Origin: Misgurnus anguillicaudatus
Lineage: Eukaryota > Chordata > Actinopteri > Cypriniformes > Cobitidae
Length of the DNA stretch: 64,000 nt
Direction of reading: 5' to 3'
NCBI RefSeq assembly: GCF_027580225.2
Contig: NC_073339.2
Coordinates: 38,864,501-38,928,500, forward strand
Shown: one piece after another, positions 58,124 to 64,000 of the stretch
Layout: the number at the start of each line of letters is the position of its first letter
Numbering within the stretch: the stretch's first letter is position 1
The notes under the pieces: model-generated
Database searches by the model: none
Told to the model about the DNA's origin: nothing
Seen by the model: the letters and a program-made list of their open reading frames with translations, nothing else
Program-made: the position numbers and the translations under genes

Positions 58124-58593
58124 CAGTGGCGGCCGGTGACTTCTTTTATCGAGGGCGCACAATGCGAAGTTCGTGACAACATGTATGTAGCCCGTCGTGT
58201 GTGGTTCGTAATTTCAAAATATGTGTTCTGCACGTCGAGCGATCATATGTGCATCACGTGTCCCGCCAAAACAAGTGCCTGCTGCAGACGCGCCCAAAGG
58301 GTCCACGATAAAAAAGATGCTCGCGTTTGCCAGATACTCACATAATCTCATGCCTAATCAGAGTTTACTGTTAAGGGAGTGTCTTGCATGTATTTTGTGA
58401 ACATGAGCGTCTCTTTTATCATAAACGGTTTCGACGCGTGTGCAGCAGGCACCCACCTTAACAAAACACGTGATGCACATGGCTCACACGACGCAACAAA
58501 CACATATTTTGAAAACACGAGCAACACACACGACACTCCGAACACTTATTTTGAATTTGCGCCCCTCGGAAGAGCAGTCACGAGCCGCCACTG
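58124..58593. mobile_element. hAT-type palindromic MITE, copy 3
   Basis: 470 bp. Ends CAGTGGCGGCCGGTGACT and AGTCACGAGCCGCCACTG. Flanks ATAGACAA (58116-58123) and CTAGACAA (58594-58601) match at 7 of 8 positions, so this is a hAT-style insertion. Local tracts such as TGTCCCGCC replace TGTTTTGTC of the other two copies. Confidence 0.9.
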
Positions 58594-59763
58594 CTAGACA
58601 ATACAAAATTGGTATAAATGCTAAACATTAATAGCATGCATCAGAAGTAAGTAATAGAACGAGATGTTATTTATGAAGCAGGTTGTCCAATTTTTTGAAA
58701 GTTAATGTTTTGTGAATGTTTTATATATTGGAGGACAGATATGATGTTGCCAAATATATTATCAATAATAATTATCATGATTATAAAAACCTTTTTGATT
58801 CAAATAAAATAAATACATAATTGTACCAACATTATTATTTTCATAAAAAAACTAAAATGTTATGGATGGTGCTAAAATATAACATTTAACATTAACGTTA
58901 ACTTACATTTTTTGCAATTTCTGTGTTTTTAAAAGTTGATAATAAATAATAAAGTGGTGATCCTAAACCTTTAACAAGTATTGTAAATCTGCTGGGTGAT
59001 ATTTGTATTGGCTACAACAAAATAGGTAACTAAATATTAAATATTAAAAGAGTTTAGGTGCGCTTTGATTTTTGATTATTACCTGATATTAAAAAGTGTC
59101 ATCATCCTTACACAAAAACTTGAATAGCATAAAGATATTTCTTAAAACACTGTCAAAAAACAATGCATTCCTTTTAGAAGTGGTACATAGACTGACCTGC
59201 AGATCCATATACCTTTAATGTAAGATCAATGTAACAAAACAGAAAAAAAAATCACAAAATACTATGGATGCAAATACCAGATAGCAACATACGCACATTG
59301 CAAACCGAGGTAATTGGGAACATACATAAAGAGACAATTTTGAACTTCGTAGTAAATGCACAACGCTTTCAATCTTATTAGCATAATAATCATTATACAC
59401 TGACAATGTACAAAACTACCAATCGATCCATTGGTTAATGACAATAAATCTCATCACTGCGACAGGAATCAGACACATCTCTTGTTCTGTCCTGTTCTTA
59501 TACACAATCTTTCTTTTCCTTTCAATCTCACACACAAAATGGTTTTCTCATTCAGAACTTGCTGCTACTTTCTACAGGTAGTTAAAAAGGGGTCCATAAA
59601 ATGTAAGAACAAAACACGTTTTATATAACAAGTTAATTGAGCAACCTTACCTATGCAGTGCTTCAAGATGCCTGGATAGGCAACAAAAAGTACAGTAGTC
59701 TGATAAAGTCCAAATTATCGCCTGCTACATAAAAAGCAAGAAGTCTTTTAAAACAGACTTGTT
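58594..59763. other. Intergenic or 3' UTR, nothing recognised
   Basis: AT-rich, with no repeats or exons that I can name. It may be minus-strand 3' UTR if the 59764-59887 exon is real. Confidence 0.35.
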
Positions 59764-59887
59764 TCAGTCATTCGCTTTCAGATGGCACAATGCAAGGAAT
59801 CGATGAACACAGATGTGGGAAACATGTCTGAGGAATAGTTTTTCAAGTGGAAGGTAGAAGAATGCGTTCCACCAAACATAGACCATC
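59764..59887 (-). CDS. Putative minus-strand terminal exon with a 40-codon frame
   Basis: On the minus strand a strong acceptor (CTCTCTCTCTTCTCAG) is followed at once by G-ATG and a 40-codon frame, MVYVWWNAFFYLPLEKLFLR and on, to the TGA at 59764-59766. The frame is rich in aromatic and hydrophobic residues. I recognise no family. It could be a 3' exon of the C4orf54-like gene upstream, a separate small gene, or chance. Confidence 0.25.
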
Positions 59888-60367
59888 CTGAGAAGAGAGA
59901 GAGAGAGAATAACAGAGAAACACTATCAAATCAGGAAAAAGTTATATTTTAATTTAAAACTGGCTAGATCTTAATATATTTGTGCACATGAGCCACTTTT
60001 CAAAATGCAATGCATATGCATTGTGGAAATTATTAAACCAACACAATTTTTAACTAAAAAAGCCCTTTTATGAAAAAATATGAAGAGTTCATAGCAAAAA
60101 CCCTGAGAGCCCATCTTGTTCTTATGTTTAGTAATTTCACTTTGATGGCAAGGAAAAAATTATAAATCAGTAATTGAAATGCCTTATTTTACAAATGTCA
60201 CTTTAGTCAGTTCACTGGTATTTAAAGTCACAATGAAACATAAGTAGCGATTGTCTTATTTTCCCGTCGTGACGCATATCCAAATGAACCGGCTTCTAAC
60301 ATAAAATGGTTTAACCTGAATTCATCAATTGAGAATTGATTGGATCGTTGGAAGTTGGGTCATGTTG

Positions 60368-60406
60368 CTATTTGCCAATCTCTGCGATCTTCTTCTGGGC
60401 CTCCAC
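60368..60406 (-). CDS. Putative minus-strand coding end, VEAQKKIAEIGK
   Basis: After a possible acceptor (GGTTATGGCAG) the minus strand reads VEAQKKIAEIGK and a TAG (60368-60370). The frame is also open upstream as KFWSRLWQ. The charged, protein-like composition and unique sequence context make it a candidate last exon, but no upstream exon was found. Low confidence. Confidence 0.25.
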   Translation of the reverse strand: MEAQKKIAEIGK

Positions 60407-60610
60407 CTGCCATAACCGTGACCAGAATTTAAGAGAGATCGTTTCGAGGAAGGGAGAAGATTTGCTTTTTTATTAAAGATTTTAATTTTTTTAAAAAACA
60501 ATGAAGCTTACAGATGAGTCATAAAAAATACCACAATATTAAAAAAAAATTATGTTTTTAATTTCATTTTGACTTTGACAATTTTTTCTTTCACTGCAAA
60601 GCTCTTTTAA

Positions 60611-61535
60611 GGGGGACATTTTACAAGACTTTTTAAGATGTCAAATAAATCTTCAGTGTCCCTAGAGTACGCATGTGAAGTTTTAGCTCAAAATACCATA
60701 TAGATCATTTATGCATGTTAAAATTGCCACTATAGATGTCAGCAAAAATGTGCCTTTTTTGGGTGTGTCCTTTTAAATGCAAATGATCTGATCTCTGCAC
60801 TAAATTACAGTGCCATGGTGGTTAGTGCAGATTAAGGGGCGGTATTATCCCCTTCTGACATCACAAGGGTAGCCGAATTTCAATTAGCTATTTTTTCACA
60901 TGCGTGCTGAGAATGGTTGACCAAAACTAAGTTAGTGGTGCAACGTGATCTCACGGCAAGTCGTGTTATAGTCACGAAAAAATGTATTAATTTATTTGTG
61001 TCCATGGCCTGAAATTCAGTCTTTTTCGTGTCAGTCGCACGAATTTCTATAAATACTTTTTGTGTCCGTGGCACGACTTTCTTTTTCATGTGATTTTATG
61101 AATTGTTTTCTCATTTTTATATCCTATTTTTAAATCATTGTCGCTTGAGGTTAGATTTGGGGTTTGGGTTAGGATGTACTATTGTTTTTTTTCTGCTTTT
61201 AAAACTATTATCACCTAGAGTTGGGGTTAGAGTTGGGGTTTGGATGTTTAAAAATGTAACAAAGTAATTCTAACCCCAACCCAAAGCGACAATGTTAAGA
61301 AAATGTTAAGGAAATAACTATGAGAAAACAATACAAAAAAATGCCACACAAAAAAAGTAAAAAGCGGAAGTTGGACACAAATAAATTAATCAAATTTTCG
61401 TGACTATATCACAACTTTCCGTGAGATCGGTCTGGGGTTGATCTTTTTCGAATTTGGTTGTCAGAAGCACTGAGGACCCAATTATAGTACTAAAACATGA
61501 AAAAGGAAAATTTTCATGATATGTCCCCTTTAAAG
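60611..61535. repeat. Repeat family X, split by a nested element
   Basis: 60611-60942 and 61431-61535 together form one X copy (GGGGGACATTTTACAAG to ATATGTCCCC). The break falls at GTTAGTGG...GGGGTTGATCTTTTTC, a junction that is continuous in other copies. Confidence 0.8.
60943..61430. mobile_element. Palindromic element nested in repeat X
   Basis: Ends CGTGATCTCACGGCAAGTCG and CTTTCCGTGAGATCG. Inner words TATAGTCACGAAAAAATG and TTTTCGTGACTATATCAC are inverse. Same family as 48135-48330. Confidence 0.85.
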
Positions 61536-61754
61536 GCGGAGTCCACGATGTTTGAAAAACGCTTTGGAAAAGGAGACGGGCCGACTACCAAAACACACTT
61601 ATAGCCAATCAAATCAAATCAAATGCCGGGATGTGTATGTGTGGGGCGGGTCTATCAACAGAAGGTCCAGATTCTATCAGGGTAGGGGCGTGTTTGTTTA
61701 GGTGATTTCAAATATCAACATTGGCTTTCAAACATCATGGACTCCGCCTTTAAG
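61531..61754. mobile_element. MITE with GGCGGAGTCCACGATG ends
   Basis: Left TAAAGGCGGAGTCCACGATG and right CATCATGGACTCCGCCTTTA are inverse. 224 bp, non-coding. Confidence 0.88.
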
Positions 61755-62254
61755 TACAAAAATCTCCACTTCTTAAAAATCTCCATTAACTCTTCACTGT
61801 CCTTTCTTGCGCTGTCGTTCGTTCAACTCTTGTGCTGTGCACCAGCATGTAAGCAATTTTATTTCTGATATCTATCATTATTTGTTTACAGATTCCAGTA
61901 TGATTCATATTTTGTTATGCACATCTAAAAGCCTCTAAATACCCATAGTTCTACAGAATATACATATATTTGATACATAAGCCACTTGCTACTAAAATGG
62001 CATAATGTAATTTTACTACTAGCCTATAGATAAACAAGTCAAACAAAAACATATACAAGTCTAAGAATAATACAGAATGATTTCACCGCAATGCTGTGAG
62101 ACCGATTGACGTAGATATAACTCAGAGAATGCTAATTGGTTTTTGCAGCCAACTTCAAATATGCTGTTAATGAGCCCACTGCTTTCATGTGCCGATATTA
62201 ATTCAGCAGCCTCTAGTAGTTCACATACGAAGGTCCCTCTCACCCTGATCTCTC

Positions 62255-62263
62255 TATAAAAAG
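62255..62263 (+). promoter_or_regulatory. Strong TATA-like box, plus strand
   Basis: TATAAAAAG with GC-richer flanks, followed about 30 bp later by a C/A-rich stretch (CAGCAGCTGTCACCCTCCTG) with an E-box. It would drive a transcript antisense to the C4orf54-like gene. No plus-strand exon is evident downstream. Confidence 0.3.
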
Positions 62264-62612
62264 GCTTGACCCTGCAGCAGCTCGTTGGTCCTCTGATCGG
62301 CCCCAGCAGCTGTCACCCTCCTGCCTCAGCACAACAAATACTTTACTCGCCTACTGACCTTTCCACACACACACAGACATGTGCACGCACACGTCCCGGC
62401 TCACATTTACACACGCATACCGTCAAGTGCCAGCGATAGTGACCAATGTCTGGTATTTCCTATGATTTTATCCATGCCATGTTTAATGCATTATAAATAT
62501 ATATAACTCATGTTTGACAACCATAAAGTTTTTTTTTTAAAGTTTTGTCTGTGTGCAATTAGCATTTTTTATATAAATGTAACAAAAACATGCACACCAT
62601 TGCTTACATCAC

Positions 62613-64000
62613 TTATCTATGCTCCACCACGAAGCTCATGGTTGTGCCATCAAAGGACGGAGGGGCGACGATACGGGCGCTTTGCTGTGATGTGATACTA
62701 ATGACAGGTTTGGTGCCACCTGGTCCCGCCATGCCCGGCTGGATCAGACACATGTTGCCCGTCTCAACCGCGTCCTCGCCCTCTGAACAGGTGGAGGAGT
62801 GGGTACTGGGTTGTGGGTGAGGTGGCAAAAGGGTCGGCGGGTAAACCATGTACGTGGGGGGATAAGCTACCGCTGGGCTGATGGTGACCGGTGAGACCGA
62901 CACTGGCACCGGTGTGAGCGATAAAGGAATGTCCAAGTACTGACCGCTCTCAGGATGGTAAAACCTCTGGGCGGCTGGCTGCATGGGCACGGGGGCTTCC
63001 ACTAAGTAGTATTGGCCTGTGGCGGGGTCCAGCAGGAGTTTGCGCTGGACTTGGGGTTGCAGGTGCTCTGCAGGAGGGGTGAGGCACAGTACCTGGGGTT
63101 GTGGGGCAGGTATGGCGGGCACAGCCGGCAGGGGAACGGCATGGTGATATATCATGGCCGCATGACTTTCTGGTGACCAAGACTCCATAACTATAGGTGA
63201 GCGTTGCAGGGGCTTTGGGAGAGGCTGGGTTTGTTTGGAATCTGCAGCTTTAACAGGGATTGTCAGGTAATTGTCAGAGTCTGATGGTGGATGATGTTGG
63301 TGCCCTAAAACAGTGTCATTCACAGTGTCCTCGCTTTTTGCTTTCGGAGGACAGATTGTCAGTGACAGGGGTGCTTTATGAGATTTATAGGTGTAGCTTT
63401 TGCTAGAACATATTTGCTGAGTGCTTTCATTCCCTGTGGTTGTATGGGTGGGTGCTTTGAGGTTACCGCCCAGACTAAACACACACTTGTTATTCAAAGA
63501 ATCTGCCCTTTGGGTTACTAATTTAGCAGTGTCTTCCTGAACGTGAGAACTTGTTGGCATATACATTTTATCCTCATCCATCACAACGCCCGTGCTAGGA
63601 GCTGTGGCCAACTTATCAGTGTGCAGCTGCGTGCTAGTAAACTTCTCATTATCAGCTCTTCCACATTCGTTATCGAAGTCCGTTCTGGTCGTGGCCCCCC
63701 GTTTCTCTTTCGTGATTAATGACAGCACATGACTGTCTGTGATCGCCCGTGGCGCTTGCGTTTTGCGCTTCCATTCGTTCCTGTCAAAAACGTACAACTG
63801 CTCCATAGTTTTCACGGCTGCCTTTAACTTTTCAAGAGCTATTTGATTTCGGACTTTCGATTCTGGTTTCTTCTCGCTGCCATCTGATTTTTTGGCATCG
63901 ATTTTTAAGCTGAACTCGTGCTGTTCCGTCAAAGGCTGCTTTGCGCACGGAGCTCTGGCTGTTGCGCGCACGCCGTCGCTTTTTGTAGTGCATTCAGATG
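62613..64000 (-). CDS. c4orf54: C4orf54-like protein, C-terminal part (5' end outside window)
   Basis: A single open frame runs from the window edge to TAA at 62613-62615, about 461 codons, with no in-frame ATG near the edge, so the protein starts beyond 64000. The visible part begins with a low-complexity charged region containing VRNQIALEKLKAAVKTMEQL and YVFDRNEWKRK. A Ser/Thr-rich middle follows, then a Pro-rich C-terminus with RKLLLDPATGQYYLVEAPVP and RFYHPESGQYLDIPLS, a DPxTGQYY/PESGQY repeat like that of DUF4585 proteins. It ends MSFVVEHR. Adjacency to mttp matches human 4q23, where C4orf54 follows MTTP. Molecular function is not established from the sequence; muscle expression is expected from the human gene but not shown here. 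Confidence 0.8.
   Translation of the reverse strand, partial: SECTTKSDGVRATARAPCAKQPLTEQHEFSLKIDAKKSDGSEKKPESKVRNQIALEKLKAAVKTMEQLYVFDRNEWKRKTQAPRAITDSHVLSLITKEKRGATTRTDFDNECGRADNEKFTSTQLHTDKLATAPSTGVVMDEDKMYMPTSSHVQEDTAKLVTQRADSLNNKCVFSLGGNLKAPTHTTTGNESTQQICSSKSYTYKSHKAPLSLTICPPKAKSEDTVNDTVLGHQHHPPSDSDNYLTIPVKAADSKQTQPLPKPLQRSPIVMESWSPESHAAMIYHHAVPLPAVPAIPAPQPQVLCLTPPAEHLQPQVQRKLLLDPATGQYYLVEAPVPMQPAAQRFYHPESGQYLDIPLSLTPVPVSVSPVTISPAVAYPPTYMVYPPTLLPPHPQPSTHSSTCSEGEDAVETGNMCLIQPGMAGPGGTKPVISITSQQSARIVAPPSFDGTTMSFVVEHR

Overview
The window is vertebrate nuclear DNA, almost certainly from a cyprinid fish. It has long introns with GT-AG splice sites, three recognisable vertebrate gene families, and a very high load of short palindromic DNA transposons, Tc1-like elements and tRNA-derived SINEs of the kind typical of zebrafish and carp relatives. 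Nothing prokaryotic or viral was seen. All exon boundaries below come from reading splice sites and following frame continuity by eye.

Layout. (1) 1-1555: 5' flank, with an NRF1-type motif at 1306-1317. (2) 1556-18427, plus strand: a six-exon beta-1,4-galactosyltransferase, called b4galt1, giving 365 aa with all catalytic motifs. Introns 2 and 3 hold Tc1 elements and many MITEs. (3) 18540-23000: repeats. (4) 23046-23705, minus strand: a four-exon, 79-aa secreted Kazal inhibitor, SPINK4-like. (5) 23710-31640: dense nested repeats. (6) 31642-51871, plus strand: mttp, the large subunit of microsomal triglyceride transfer protein, complete in 18 coding exons (883 aa), with HNF1 and DR1 promoter elements and a poly(A) signal. 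(7) 51900-59700: repeats, including three foldback elements with an odd strand-biased T-to-C pattern. (8) 59764-60406: two possible small 3' exons on the minus strand. (9) 62613-64000, minus strand: the C-terminal part of a C4orf54-like protein, cut by the window edge.

Gene relations. b4galt1 and spink4 are neighbours on human 9p13, and MTTP and C4orf54 are neighbours on human 4q23, so this window joins two conserved pairs that are separate in human. Functionally, b4galt1 is a Golgi enzyme, the Kazal protein is a secreted protease inhibitor, and mttp loads lipid onto apolipoprotein B in the ER of liver, intestine and yolk syncytial layer. No operon-like co-regulation is implied.

The most unusual signal is in 54.1-58.6 kb. 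Three unrelated palindromic repeats each differ from sister sequences mainly by T-to-C changes on the plus strand (A-to-G on the minus strand). The changes lie in the inverted arms and largely spare the loop of the best example. This looks like adenosine deamination of a hairpin, but a long-read base-calling artefact in inverted repeats is a serious alternative.
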